From Streptomyces justiciae (GTDB lineage: Bacteria > Actinomycetota > Actinomycetes > Streptomycetales > Streptomycetaceae), in NCBI RefSeq assembly GCF_015163075.1, contig NZ_JADDXU010000014.1, positions 62,001-126,000 on the forward strand: 64,000 nt of DNA. The letters run 5' to 3'. Positions 8,235 to 16,864 of this stretch are shown here, piece after piece. Within the stretch, counting starts at the first letter, position 1; every line of letters begins with the position of its first letter. A program made the translations under genes and the position numbers. A model generated the notes under the pieces. It had not been told where the DNA came from and ran no database searches. It saw nothing but the letters and a program-made list of their open reading frames with translations.

Positions 8235-9110
8235 TTGCCCATCGACGCCGCCAAGGCCCTTGCCGCCGAACCCCGTTCCGGCGAGATCTCCTGGAACTCC
8301 AAGGACGTGCAGCTCTACCACCTCGGCATCGGCGCGGGCGCGAACCCCGACAAGGCCAGTCCCGCCACCGACCCCGACGAGCTGCGCTACACCCTGGAGT
8401 CCCGGCTCCACGTCCTGCCGAGCTTCGCCACCGTCGCCGGCGCCGGCGCGCCCGGCGTGATCAGCGGCCTGTCCCTGCCCGGCATCGAGGTCGACCTGGC
8501 CCGCGTGCTGCACGGCGGTCAGTCGCTGACCGTCCACCGCCCCCTCCCCGTCGACGGCACCGCGACCGCCACCGGCCGGATCGCCGCGATCTACGACAAG
8601 GGCAAGGCCGCCGTCCTCGTCATGCGCACCGAAGTCACCGACGCCGAGGGCCCGTTGTGGACCAACGACGCCCAGATCTTCGTTCGGGGGGAGGGCGGGT
8701 GGGGTGGCGACCGCGGGCCCTCCGGACGGCTCGAACCGCCCGCCGGTGAGCCCGATCGTGTCGTCGAGCGGGCCGTCCGCCCGGACCAGGCGCTGCTCTA
8801 CCGCCTCTCCGGCGACTGGAACCCGCTCCACGCCGACCCCGAGTTCGCCAAGGTCGCCGGGTTCGAGCGGCCGATCCTGCACGGCCTGTGCACCTACGGG
8901 ATCACGCTCAAGGCCGTCGTCGACACGCTGCTCGGCGGTGACGTGACGCGCGTGCGGTCGTACGACACCCGGTTCGCCGGTGTCGTCTACCCGGGCGAGA
9001 CCCTGCGCATCCGCATGTGGCACACGCCCGCCCGGACCCGCGTGGCCGTCAGCGCCGTCGAACGGGACGACGCGCCCGTCCTCGCCGACACCGTCGTCGC
9101 ACACTCCTGA
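8235..9110 (+). CDS. MaoC-family (R)-hydratase, double hot-dog type
   Basis: A 291-residue enoyl-CoA hydratase-like enzyme with two hot-dog halves. The C-terminal half has the hydratase 2 signature YRLSGDWNPLHADPEFAKVA with catalytic Asp and His, followed by PILHGLCTYG. It should add water across the double bond of trans-2-enoyl-CoA in lipid or sterol side-chain breakdown. The TTG at 8235 is chosen because GAGGGAG lies just upstream and gives the family's usual length; the longer open frame upstream crosses the operator and hairpin. It is the first gene of an operon with a Zn-alcohol dehydrogenase and an SDR, as in Hsd4B-type steroid clusters. Confidence 0.88.
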   Translation: MPIDAAKALAAEPRSGEISWNSKDVQLYHLGIGAGANPDKASPATDPDELRYTLESRLHVLPSFATVAGAGAPGVISGLSLPGIEVDLARVLHGGQSLTVHRPLPVDGTATATGRIAAIYDKGKAAVLVMRTEVTDAEGPLWTNDAQIFVRGEGGWGGDRGPSGRLEPPAGEPDRVVERAVRPDQALLYRLSGDWNPLHADPEFAKVAGFERPILHGLCTYGITLKAVVDTLLGGDVTRVRSYDTRFAGVVYPGETLRIRMWHTPARTRVAVSAVERDDAPVLADTVVAHS

Positions 9111-9139
9111 ACTCCGCATGATCTGAGGGGAGCCGCACC

Positions 9140-10216
9140 ATGCGCGCAGCCGTACTGCACGAGATCGGCCAGGACAAGCTGGAGGTCCTCGACGACGTCG
9201 AGGCGGTGGGCTTCGGCCCGGGCAAGGTGAGGATCAGGGTGCGGGCCACCGGGCTGTGCCACTCGGACCTGTCCGCGATGAGCGGCGTCCTGCCGCAGCC
9301 CGCGCCCTTCGTGCCGGGGCACGAGGGCGCCGGGGAGATCCTCGAAGTCGGCGAAGGCGTCGGCAACTTGAAGGCCGGGGACCGGGTCGTCGTCTGCTGG
9401 CTGCCCGCCTGCGGTGTCTGTCCCGCCTGCAAGCGCGGCCAGACCGAGCTGTGCCTGGCCGGGTTCATGAACGCCGGCACCCCCAACTTCAAGCGCCCCG
9501 GCGGTGACCTGTTCGGCTTCGCCGGCACCGGCACCTTCACCGAGGAGGTCGTCGTCGACGCCGGATGCGCCGTCCCGATCCCCGACGACGTGCCCTTCGA
9601 CATCGCCGCGCTCATCGGCTGCGGAGTGACCACGGGACTCGGCGCCGCCCTCAACACCGCTGATGTGGCGGCCGGTTCGTCCGTCGCCGTCATCGGGTGC
9701 GGCGGCGTCGGGATATCCGCGATCCAGGGCGCCCGGCTCAAGGGCGCCGCCGAGATCGTCGCCGTCGACCCGGTCGCCTCCCGGCGCGAGTCCGCCCTCA
9801 AGTTCGGTGCCACGAAGGCCGTTTCACCCGACGAGCTGCCCGACGCCAAGCAACAGGTAACCGGCGGCGAGGGGTTCGACTACGTCTTCGAGGTCGTCGG
9901 CAAGTCCGCCACCGCCCGCACGGCCTACGAGAACACCCGGCGCGGCGGCACCCTCGTCGTCGTCGGCGCGGGCGCCATGGACGACTTCCTCCAACTCAAC
10001 ATGTTCGAGCTGTTCTTCGACGAGAAGCGCATCCTGCCGTCCATGTACGGCGGCGGTGACGTCCTCACCTCCTACGAGAAGACCATCGCTCTCTGGCGGG
10101 CCGGCCGCATCGACCTGGAAGGGCTCATCACCCACCGGGTGCCGCTCGCCGAGATCAACGAGGCCCTCGACCAGATGCGCACGGGCACCGCGCTCCGTAC
10201 GTGCATCGAGATCTGA
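9140..10216 (+). CDS. Zn-dependent alcohol dehydrogenase (MDR superfamily)
   Basis: A 358-residue class III-like medium-chain dehydrogenase, predicted to oxidise a primary or secondary alcohol with NAD(P). Catalytic zinc ligands are visible in GLCHSDLSA and GHEGAGEI. The structural-zinc loop is ACGVCPACKRGQTELC. The Rossmann site is VIGCGGVGISAIQGARLKG. GAGGGGAG precedes the ATG at 9140. It lies 29 bases after the MaoC gene and 12 bases before the SDR gene, so the three are probably co-transcribed and may act in succession on a CoA- or steroid-linked substrate. The actual substrate cannot be read from sequence. Confidence 0.9.
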   Translation: MRAAVLHEIGQDKLEVLDDVEAVGFGPGKVRIRVRATGLCHSDLSAMSGVLPQPAPFVPGHEGAGEILEVGEGVGNLKAGDRVVVCWLPACGVCPACKRGQTELCLAGFMNAGTPNFKRPGGDLFGFAGTGTFTEEVVVDAGCAVPIPDDVPFDIAALIGCGVTTGLGAALNTADVAAGSSVAVIGCGGVGISAIQGARLKGAAEIVAVDPVASRRESALKFGATKAVSPDELPDAKQQVTGGEGFDYVFEVVGKSATARTAYENTRRGGTLVVVGAGAMDDFLQLNMFELFFDEKRILPSMYGGGDVLTSYEKTIALWRAGRIDLEGLITHRVPLAEINEALDQMRTGTALRTCIEI

Positions 10217-10228
10217 GGAACCCGGGCC

Positions 10229-11167
10229 ATGTCACTGCCACTTGAGGGGCTCTCCGCGATCGTCACCGGCGCGGGCCGGGGGCTCGGCCGGGCCGAGGCG
10301 CTCGAACTCGCCCGGCTCGGCGCCACCGTCGTCGTCAACGACTTCGGGCAGCCCGGACGCGACGGCTCCGGCGCGGCCTCCGCAGGCCCCGCCGAGGAGG
10401 TCGCCGCCGAGATCCGCGCGGCGGGCGGCAAGGCGGTCGCCCACACCGGAGACGTCGCCGACTTCCAACAGGCCGGAGAACTCGTCGAGTTGGCGATCTC
10501 CGAGTTCGGCAAGGTCGACATCCTCGTCAACAACGCCGGCATCCTGCGAGACCGCATGGTCTTCTCGATGACCGAGGGGGAGTGGGACGCGGTCATCCGC
10601 GTGCATCTCAAGGGGCACTTCAACACGACCCACTTCGCGGCCGCCCACTGGCGCGCCCGGGCCAAGGAGGCCGGCGGGCGGGTGTACGGGCGGATCGTGA
10701 ACACCTCCTCGGAGGCGTTCCTCGCCGGTTCGGCCGGACAGCCCAACTACGCGGCCGCGAAAGGCGGGATCGTCGGGCTCACCACCTCCACGGCCCTCGC
10801 CCTCGCCAAGTACGGCGTCACCGCCAACGCCATCTGCCCGCGCGCCCGCACCCGGATGACCGAGGACGTCTTCGCGGGCTTCGAACTCCCCGAGGACCGC
10901 CTCGACCCGCTCGCCCCCGAGCATGTCGCCCCGCTCGTCGGCTACTTGGCCGCACCGGCCGCCGCCCGCGTCAACGGACAGCTGCTCGTCGTCCACGGCG
11001 GGATGGTCGCCGTGGTCGAACGGCCGCGGGTGCAGGCCAAGTTCGACAGCAAGCAGGAGACGTTCACGTACGACGAACTCGACGCGGCCCTCACTCCGCA
11101 CTTCGCGGAACGGCCGGAGGGGGAGACGTTCGGAGCAGCCGAAGTGCTCGGACTGAAACGGGACTGA
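10229..11167 (+). CDS. SDR-family dehydrogenase, 17-beta-HSD4/FabG-like
   Basis: A 312-residue short-chain dehydrogenase. The cofactor motif is GAGRGLGRAEALELARLG, followed by NNAGILRDRMVFSMTEGEWD and the catalytic YAAAKGG; Ser lies in the preceding NTSSEAFL. The Asn-Asp-Phe after the second strand (VVVNDFG) is typical of peroxisomal HSD4-type hydroxyacyl-CoA dehydrogenases. Together with the MaoC protein this would supply the hydratase and dehydrogenase steps of a beta-oxidation cycle. It is the last gene of the operon; a terminator hairpin begins 23 bases after the stop. Confidence 0.88.
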   Translation: MSLPLEGLSAIVTGAGRGLGRAEALELARLGATVVVNDFGQPGRDGSGAASAGPAEEVAAEIRAAGGKAVAHTGDVADFQQAGELVELAISEFGKVDILVNNAGILRDRMVFSMTEGEWDAVIRVHLKGHFNTTHFAAAHWRARAKEAGGRVYGRIVNTSSEAFLAGSAGQPNYAAAKGGIVGLTTSTALALAKYGVTANAICPRARTRMTEDVFAGFELPEDRLDPLAPEHVAPLVGYLAAPAAARVNGQLLVVHGGMVAVVERPRVQAKFDSKQETFTYDELDAALTPHFAERPEGETFGAAEVLGLKRD

Positions 11168-11190
11168 AAAAACGGGACTGAAAAGGCGAA

Positions 11191-11221
11191 GGCCCCGCTC
11201 ACCACCACGGTGAACGGGGCC
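11191..11221. terminator. Bidirectional hairpin terminator
   Basis: GGCCCCGCTCACC (11191-11203) pairs with GGTGAACGGGGCC (11209-11221), with one mismatch. It lies between the SDR stop on the plus strand and the small minus-strand gene ending at 11237, so it can serve both. Confidence 0.8.
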
Positions 11222-11236
11222 GTACGTCCTGCGACC

Positions 11237-11392
11237 TCAGGCCGCCGACTCGGTCTCCTCGGCCGGCTTGCGGTGCCGGCCACGAGGGGCCGACTCGCCG
11301 TCCTGTGCCGAGACCTGACCGCGGTGCCTGCCGTGGCCGGAGGCCTCCTGGGAATCGGTGTGCGGCGGCTGGATCGTGCGTGCGTCGCTCAT
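11237..11392 (-). CDS. Small conserved Streptomyces protein, 51 aa
   Basis: An ATG at 11392 opens a 51-codon frame starting MSDARTIQPPHTDSQEASG and ending KPAEETESAA. It is hydrophilic, His/Arg-rich in the middle and acidic at the end, and probably disordered. GGTGAG lies eight bases upstream. The composition is that of a conserved short Streptomyces hypothetical. It overlaps an unrelated frame of 68 codons starting at 11405, which I reject because its composition is not protein-like. Function unknown. Confidence 0.6.
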   Translation of the reverse strand: MSDARTIQPPHTDSQEASGHGRHRGQVSAQDGESAPRGRHRKPAEETESAA

Positions 11393-11488
11393 CGGAAGAA
11401 CTCACCCCGTCAACATGATCTTTCTAACAGCCGGGCGAGTTTAACCGGCACCCCACGGGCCGAATCCAGGCGGCCACGCCAACCGGCA

Positions 11489-12754
11489 CTACTTCGTTAC
11501 AAGACGTCCCAGAGGCGCTTTCCCGAGCGGCACCGGACGCGGCGCCACCGGTTCCTCCGGCTCCGGTTCGGCGGCCGCCACGGGCTCCGGGGAATCCGGC
11601 TCCGACGGCCCGCCGGTACCCGAGTCCGACGCCGCATCCGGCGTCTCCCCGGCGGCCGTCCCGCCCCTGTCCGGATCCCCCGGGCCCGTGTCCCCCGCGG
11701 TTCCCCCGTTCGCAGTGGCTCTTCGTGCCTCCCGCTCCGGTGCCGTCAACTCCGCCACCCCGCACGGCACTTCGTCCGTGGCGTACGGCAGTCGCAGCAC
11801 GCCGTCCCGGGTCCACAGCCCGCTGCCCGCCAACCACCCCACGGGCGCCGCGAGATGGTGCACCTGCCGTCCGTCCGGCCGCCACATCCCGACCCAGCTG
11901 CCCAGCGGCCCGTCGATGCGCAGCGCCACCGCGCAGCTCTCCGGCATCAGCACCTGCCCCGGCTGGATGGCGAACGGCGTCACCGTGCACTCCGGCAGCC
12001 GGAGGCTCTCCGGGAAGCGCACCGGCAGCGTGCTGCCCATGACCCCCCAGCCCAACCGTTCCTGCCCCGGCGACGGCGCGTCGGAGGCGATCAGCAGCAG
12101 CCCGCTGTCCGGGTCGGCCAGCAGCAGCCGGTCGTCGCTGCCGGCCGCGATCTGGAGCAGCGGCGACACCTCCCCGCCCCGCGCCAGGTCCACCACGATC
12201 GCCTTGGTGCAGCCGCCGACCTCCCGGTCGAGGGCCAGCATCCGCCCGGCCCGGTCCAGCCACACCCCGCCCGAGCAGCGCCCCGGGATCTCCGCGAGGT
12301 GCTCCGGGCCGAAGGCGCCGCCCGCCACGAGCCACACCGCCGTCGTCCGCCGGCCCACGGCGAGGGCGTACGCCTTCTCCCCGCCCGGCGCCGGCGGCAG
12401 CAGCCACAGCCGGGTCCCCTCGTCCGGGCACTCGACCGCGCCGAGCAGCAGCTCACCGGTGCCGGGGCCGGTCGGGTAGAGCAGCGAGAAGTTGTGCCGT
12501 CCGTCCGCGAACCGCCGGATCAGGACCCGTCCGTCGGCCATCGGCTGCACCTCGGTGCCGGGCTCCTCCGGCTGGTTGCCGGGCAGCGGCACCGCGTACG
12601 GCTCCGGGCCGTCCATCGTCCAGCGCTCCGGGAACCAGGAGTCGCCGTCGCGGGTGAGGCGGGCGGCGTAGGCGCCGTCCGCGGTGATCACGCAGCCAGC
12701 CTGCGGCGTACCGTCCTCGTCCGCCGCCGTGGGCTCGATCGCACAGGCCGTCAT
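11489..12754 (-). CDS. Conserved hypothetical protein, beta-propeller-like
   Basis: A 421-residue soluble protein without signal peptide. It is mostly beta-rich with repeated aromatic/Asp-containing blades (DGDSWFPERWTMDGPEPYAV, DGRHNFSLLYPTG, GGVWLDRAGRMLALDREVGG), suggesting a propeller. A Pro/Glu/Ala-rich tail of about 70 residues is likely disordered. Start chosen at 12754 because GGAGGTGA lies seven bases upstream; an upstream in-frame start at 12826 lacks one. It is divergent from the Nif3-like gene. The molecular role is not known; a membrane or ligand partner cannot be inferred from the neighbours. Confidence 0.75.
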   Translation of the reverse strand: MTACAIEPTAADEDGTPQAGCVITADGAYAARLTRDGDSWFPERWTMDGPEPYAVPLPGNQPEEPGTEVQPMADGRVLIRRFADGRHNFSLLYPTGPGTGELLLGAVECPDEGTRLWLLPPAPGGEKAYALAVGRRTTAVWLVAGGAFGPEHLAEIPGRCSGGVWLDRAGRMLALDREVGGCTKAIVVDLARGGEVSPLLQIAAGSDDRLLLADPDSGLLLIASDAPSPGQERLGWGVMGSTLPVRFPESLRLPECTVTPFAIQPGQVLMPESCAVALRIDGPLGSWVGMWRPDGRQVHHLAAPVGWLAGSGLWTRDGVLRLPYATDEVPCGVAELTAPEREARRATANGGTAGDTGPGDPDRGGTAAGETPDAASDSGTGGPSEPDSPEPVAAAEPEPEEPVAPRPVPLGKAPLGRLVTK

Positions 12755-12942
12755 CGTTCGGTCACCTCCGGCCACGAAGCTAGTTTTCGTACGCACGGAC
12801 GTGGGACCAGGCGATGACCGCTTCACACAAAGGGGTGGCCCAGGAACGATTCGCCTGAGGAAACGGAGGTGGATGTGCTGGGCGGGGTCAAGGGGAGCGA
12901 CACCGGTACAAGGGCGCAGAACAGCCAGGTAGCCTTTTGTGC

Positions 12943-13797
12943 GTGCCCCGTCTGTCTGAAGTCATCGCCGCGCTGGAGACCCTGTGGCCCGCCGAGCGGG
13001 CCGAGTCCTGGGACGCGGTCGGCACCGTCGTGGGCGACCCCGACCAGGAGGTCCGGCGGGTCCTGTTCGCCGTCGACCCGGTCCAGGAGATCGTCGACGA
13101 GGCCGTGAAGCTGGGCGCCGACCTGCTGGTCACCCACCACCCGCTCTACCTGCGCGGTACGACGACGGTCGCGGCGACCCACTTCAAGGGCCGGGTCGTC
13201 CACACCCTCATCAAGAACGACATCGCGCTGCACGTGGCCCACACCAACGCGGACACCGCGGACCCCGGTGTCTCCGACGCCCTCGCCGGCGCGCTGGACC
13301 TTCGCGTTGTACGACCCCTCGTGCCGGACCCGGCCGACGCGTCGGGCCGTCGAGGCCTGGGCCGGATCTGCGAACTCGACCACCCGCTGACCGTCCGCGA
13401 GCTGGCCGCGAAGGCCGCCGAACGGCTCCCCGCCACCGCGCAGGGCATCCGTGTCGCCGGCGACCCCGAGGCCGTCGTCCGCATGGTCGCCGTCAGCGGC
13501 GGCTCCGGCGACAGCCTCTTCGACGTCGTACGCGCCGCCGGGGTGGACGCCTTCCTCACCGCCGACCTGCGCCACCACCCCGCCTCCGAGGCGCGGGCCC
13601 ACAGTCCTCTCGCGCTGCTCGACGCGGCGCACTGGGCCACCGAGTGGCCCTGGTGCGAGCTGGGCGCCGCCCAGCTCGACGAGATCTCCGACCGGGAGGG
13701 ATGGGACCTCAGGGTCCACGTCTCCCGCACGGTCACCGACCCCTGGACCGCCCACGCGGCGTCCACCACGACGCACACCACTGGAGCCCCCAACTGA
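12943..13797 (+). CDS. Nif3-like dinuclear metal centre protein
   Basis: A 284-residue member of the NIF3/YbgI family, toroidal hexamers that bind two metal ions per subunit. The metal site is visible in LLVTHHPLYLRG and in HVAHTNADTAD near the N-terminus, plus a C-terminal SGGSGDSL and FLTADLRHHPASEA. The biochemical role is unsettled. GTG at 12943 gives the family N-terminus PRLSEVIAALE; a TTG two codons upstream is less likely. The last three bases overlap the CTG start of the zinc-ribbon gene, so the two are probably co-translated, an arrangement common in actinobacteria. Confidence 0.9.
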   Translation: MPRLSEVIAALETLWPAERAESWDAVGTVVGDPDQEVRRVLFAVDPVQEIVDEAVKLGADLLVTHHPLYLRGTTTVAATHFKGRVVHTLIKNDIALHVAHTNADTADPGVSDALAGALDLRVVRPLVPDPADASGRRGLGRICELDHPLTVRELAAKAAERLPATAQGIRVAGDPEAVVRMVAVSGGSGDSLFDVVRAAGVDAFLTADLRHHPASEARAHSPLALLDAAHWATEWPWCELGAAQLDEISDREGWDLRVHVSRTVTDPWTAHAASTTTHTTGAPN

Positions 13798-14537
13798 ACG
13801 CCGCGCCCGCCGACCAGATCCGTCTTCTCGACGTCCAGGCCCTCGACGTCCGCCTCCAGCAGCTCGCCCACAAGCGGAGGTCGCTGCCCGAGCACGCCGA
13901 GATCGAGTCGCTGACCAAGGACGCGACCCAGCTGCGCGACCTTCTCGTCGCCGCGCAGACCGAGGAGAGCGACACCGCCCGCGAGCAGACCAAGGCCGAG
14001 CAGGACGTCGACCAGGTCCGCCAGCGCGCCACCCGCGACCAGCAGCGCCTGGACTCCGGCGCGGTGACGTCCCCGAAGGACCTGGAGAACCTCCAGCGCG
14101 AGATCGCCTCCCTCGCCAAGCGCCAGGGCGACCTGGAGGACATCGTCCTGGAGGTCATGGAGCGCCGTGAGTCCGCGCAGGAGCGGGTCGCCGAGCTGAC
14201 CGAGCGGGTCGGCGCGGTGCAGGGCAAGATCGACGACGCTACGGCCCGCCGGGAGGCGGCGTACGAGGGCATCGACGGCGAGGTCGCCACGGTCACCAAG
14301 GAGCGCGAGGTCATCGCGGGCACGATCCCCGCGGACCTGCTCAAGCTCTACGACAAGCTGCGCGAACAGCAGGGCGGCATCGGTGCGGCGAAGCTGTACC
14401 AGCGCACCTGCCAGGGCTGCCGCCAGGAACTGGCGATCACGGACATCAACGAGATCCGCGCGGCGGCGCCGGACACGGTCGTCCGCTGCGAGAACTGCCG
14501 CCGCATCCTGGTGCGCACGGCCGAGTCGGGTCTGTAG
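13794..14537 (+). CDS. C4-type zinc-ribbon coiled-coil protein with CTG start
   Basis: A 247-residue protein. The first 190 residues are coiled coil, and the C-terminus is a zinc ribbon (CQGCRQELAITDI, then CENCRRILV). It belongs to the CT398/FlgZ-like family, thought to act as an adaptor in protein or nucleic-acid complexes. No ATG, GTG or TTG exists in frame at the conserved N-terminus; the family-like sequence NAAPADQIRLLDVQALDVR begins right after a CTG at 13794 that overlaps the upstream TGA, with GGAG about seven bases before. A CTG start is therefore likely. It is followed 31 bases later by the RNase H gene. Confidence 0.85.
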   Translation: MNAAPADQIRLLDVQALDVRLQQLAHKRRSLPEHAEIESLTKDATQLRDLLVAAQTEESDTAREQTKAEQDVDQVRQRATRDQQRLDSGAVTSPKDLENLQREIASLAKRQGDLEDIVLEVMERRESAQERVAELTERVGAVQGKIDDATARREAAYEGIDGEVATVTKEREVIAGTIPADLLKLYDKLREQQGGIGAAKLYQRTCQGCRQELAITDINEIRAAAPDTVVRCENCRRILVRTAESGL

Positions 14538-14568
14538 GGGCCCGAGGGCCCTGTAAGGAGCTTTGCGC

Positions 14569-16158
14569 GTGCGGGAGTTCATCGTCGAGGCGGACGGGGG
14601 GTCGCGGGGCAACCCCGGCCCGGCCGGGTACGGCTCGGTCGTCATCGACCCGGCGACGGGCGAGACGCTGGCGGAACGGGCCGAGTACATCGGCGTGGCC
14701 ACGAACAACGTGGCGGAGTACCGGGGCCTGGTGGCGGGCCTGCGCGCGGCCCACGACCTGGACCCGTCCGCCTCCGTCCACGTCCGCATGGACTCCAAGC
14801 TCGTCGTCGAGCAGATGTCAGGCCGCTGGAAGATCAAGCACCCGGGCATGAAGCCGCTGGCGATGGAGGCGGCCCGGGTGTTCCCGCCGGACCGGGTCAC
14901 CTACGAGTGGATCCCCCGCGAACGCAACAAGCACGCGGACCGCTTGGCGAACGAGGCGATGGACGCGGGGGCGCGGGGAGAGCAGTGGTCGGCTTCGGAG
15001 TCGGTGGCGGAGCTGGAGGCCAAGGCTGTCGGGTCCGCCGTGCCTGAGCCCTCCGGCCCGCCCGGAGACGCGGCCGCGGGCGCGGCGCGAGCGCGGGCGG
15101 CGCTGGCGGCGGCTTCTGCGACGGCGGCCTCTGCGGCGGCCTCTGCGACGGCTCCTGTGGCGGCGGCTCCTGCTTCTTCCGCTTCCGCGGTTCCGGCTTC
15201 CTCCGCGGCTCCGGCTTCTTCCGCTCCTTCCGTTTCCGCGGCTCCGACTTCCTCCGCGGCTCCGACTTCCTCCGCGGCTCCGACTTCCTCCGCGGCTCCG
15301 ACTTCCTCCGCGGCTCCGACTTCCTCCGCGGCTCCGACTTCCTCCGCGGCTCCGGCTTCTTCCGCTCCTTTCGATTCCGCCGCTTCCGCTTCTTCCGCCG
15401 TCTCCTCTTCCTCCGGTCGGTATGCCCGCCGCGGAGCGGCGGAGTCTCTGGGCGGCGGAGCCGCTAAAGCTGACGCTGATGTGCGGGCGGCGCAGAGTGT
15501 CGCTCGTTCTGGTTGGGCGCCGGCTGACATGGGAGCGCCGGCGACCTTCGTGCTGTTGCGGCACGGGGAGACGCCGTTGACTCCGCAGAAGCGGTTCTCG
15601 GGGAGTGGGGGGACCGACCCGTCGCTGTCCGAGGTGGGGCTGGAGCAGGCTCGGCTGGTCGGGGAGGCGCTGGCCAGGCGTGGCACCGTACAGGAGATCC
15701 TGGCGTCGCCTCTCACCCGTACCCGGCAGACCGCGGCCGCCGTGGCCGAGCGCCTCGGGCTGGACGTGACCGTAGAGGAAGGCCTGCGGGAGACCGACTT
15801 CGGGGCGTGGGAGGGGCTGACCTTCGGTGAGGTGCGGGAGCGTTACCCCGACGACCTGAACCGCTGGCTCTCCGACCCCGACGCCGAACCCACCGGCGGC
15901 GGCGAGAGCTTCGCGGCGACGGCCACCCGTATCGCCGCCACCCGCGACAAGCTGATCGCGACGTACGCGGGCCGAACCGTCCTGCTCGTCACGCACGTCA
16001 CGCCGATCAAGACGTTCGTCCGTCTCGCCCTCGGCGCCCCGCCGGAGTCCCTGTTCCGCATGGAACTGAGCGCCGCCTCGCTGTCCGCGGTGGCGTACTA
16101 CGCCGACGGCAACGCCAGCGTCCGCCTGTTCAACGACACGTCCCACCTGCGTCCCTGA
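14569..16158 (+). CDS. Bifunctional RNase H / histidine phosphatase
   Basis: A 529-residue fusion known in actinobacteria. Residues 1-135 are RNase HI (FIVEADGGSRGNPGPAG, NVAEYRGL, RMDSKLVVEQM, ERNKHADRLANEAM), which cuts RNA in RNA-DNA hybrids. Residues 320-529 are a CobC-like histidine phosphatase (VLLRHGETPLTPQKRFSG, with later His in LLVTHVTPIK), possibly acting on alpha-ribazole phosphate or another phosphoester. The linker is unusually long and Ala/Ser/Pro-rich. GTG at 14569 is preceded by AAGGAG eight bases upstream. It clusters with the zinc-ribbon and Nif3-like genes. Confidence 0.93.
   Translation: MREFIVEADGGSRGNPGPAGYGSVVIDPATGETLAERAEYIGVATNNVAEYRGLVAGLRAAHDLDPSASVHVRMDSKLVVEQMSGRWKIKHPGMKPLAMEAARVFPPDRVTYEWIPRERNKHADRLANEAMDAGARGEQWSASESVAELEAKAVGSAVPEPSGPPGDAAAGAARARAALAAASATAASAAASATAPVAAAPASSASAVPASSAAPASSAPSVSAAPTSSAAPTSSAAPTSSAAPTSSAAPTSSAAPTSSAAPASSAPFDSAASASSAVSSSSGRYARRGAAESLGGGAAKADADVRAAQSVARSGWAPADMGAPATFVLLRHGETPLTPQKRFSGSGGTDPSLSEVGLEQARLVGEALARRGTVQEILASPLTRTRQTAAAVAERLGLDVTVEEGLRETDFGAWEGLTFGEVRERYPDDLNRWLSDPDAEPTGGGESFAATATRIAATRDKLIATYAGRTVLLVTHVTPIKTFVRLALGAPPESLFRMELSAASLSAVAYYADGNASVRLFNDTSHLRP
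15238..15350 (+). repeat. 18-bp tandem repeat encoding APTSSA
   Basis: About six copies of an 18-base unit (GCTCCGACTTCCTCCGCG) sit within the linker of the RNase H/phosphatase gene. They encode APTSSA hexapeptides and preserve the frame. Neighbouring linker sequence holds decayed variants. Confidence 0.9.
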
Positions 16159-16783
16159 TCCCTGCTGCGGCGCGGGCGAGTTCTTCGACCCGCGCCCAGT
16201 CCCGGGCGGCCAGCGCGTCCGCGGGGAGCATCCAAGTCCCGCCCACGCAGCCGACGTTGGGGAGGGAGAGGTAGTCGGGAGCGTTCGCCGGCCCGATCCC
16301 TCCCGTCGGACAGAACCGCGCCTGCGGCAACGGCCCGGCGAGCGACCTCAGATACGCCGTCCCGCCCGCCGCCTGCGCCGGGAAGAACTTCATCTCCCGC
16401 ACCCCGCGCTCAAGCAGCGCGACGACTTCGGACGCTGTGGACACTCCCGGCAGGAACGGCACCCCGGACGCCCGCATGGCTTCGAGGAGTACGTCCGTCC
16501 ACCCCGGGCTCACCAGAAACCGCGCCCCGGCCGCCACCGACGCCGTCACCTGCTCCGGCGTCACGACGGTCCCCGTCCCGACCACGGCCTCCGGCACCTC
16601 CGCCGCGATGGCCCGTACGGCATCCAGCGCGGCCGGAGTCCGCAACGTCACCTCGATCGCCGGCAGCCCCCCGGCGACGAGCGCCCGTGCGAGCGGTACG
16701 GCGTCGGCGGCGTCCTCGATGACGACGACGGGCACGACGGGGGCGAGGTCCAGCACGGACACGGTCGGGTTCGGGGAGGTCAT
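16130..16783 (-). CDS. eda: KDPG/KHG aldolase
   Basis: A 217-residue class I aldolase that splits 2-keto-3-deoxy-6-phosphogluconate to pyruvate and glyceraldehyde 3-phosphate, or 4-hydroxy-2-oxoglutarate. Visible signatures are AIEVTLRTPAALDAVRAIA (catalytic Glu), VVGTGTVVTPEQV, ARFLVSPGW, MKFFPAQAAGG (Schiff-base Lys) and FCPTGGIGPANA. ATG at 16783 fits the family; an in-frame ATG at 16825 would run through an inverted repeat. The C-terminal codons overlap the RNase H/phosphatase stop region by 29 bases on the opposite strand. Confidence 0.9.
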   Translation of the reverse strand: MTSPNPTVSVLDLAPVVPVVVIEDAADAVPLARALVAGGLPAIEVTLRTPAALDAVRAIAAEVPEAVVGTGTVVTPEQVTASVAAGARFLVSPGWTDVLLEAMRASGVPFLPGVSTASEVVALLERGVREMKFFPAQAAGGTAYLRSLAGPLPQARFCPTGGIGPANAPDYLSLPNVGCVGGTWMLPADALAARDWARVEELARAAAGIRDAGGTCR

Positions 16784-16818
16784 GAGGGCAGCATGCCGTC
16801 GAGGTGCAGCATGCGCAA

Positions 16819-16845
16819 AGGGCATTGCATATGCTGCAATGCCCT
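16819..16845. promoter_or_regulatory. Perfect inverted repeat upstream of eda
   Basis: AGGGCATTGCA (16819-16829) and TGCAATGCCCT (16835-16845) are perfect 11-base arms round a 5-base centre. It is AT-rich against its surroundings and lies between the yaaA stop and the eda start, without a following U-run on the minus strand. It looks like an operator for a dimeric regulator, though a yaaA terminator is possible. Confidence 0.6.
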
Positions 16846-16864
16846 CGCGTTCAAGGTGTACGTG

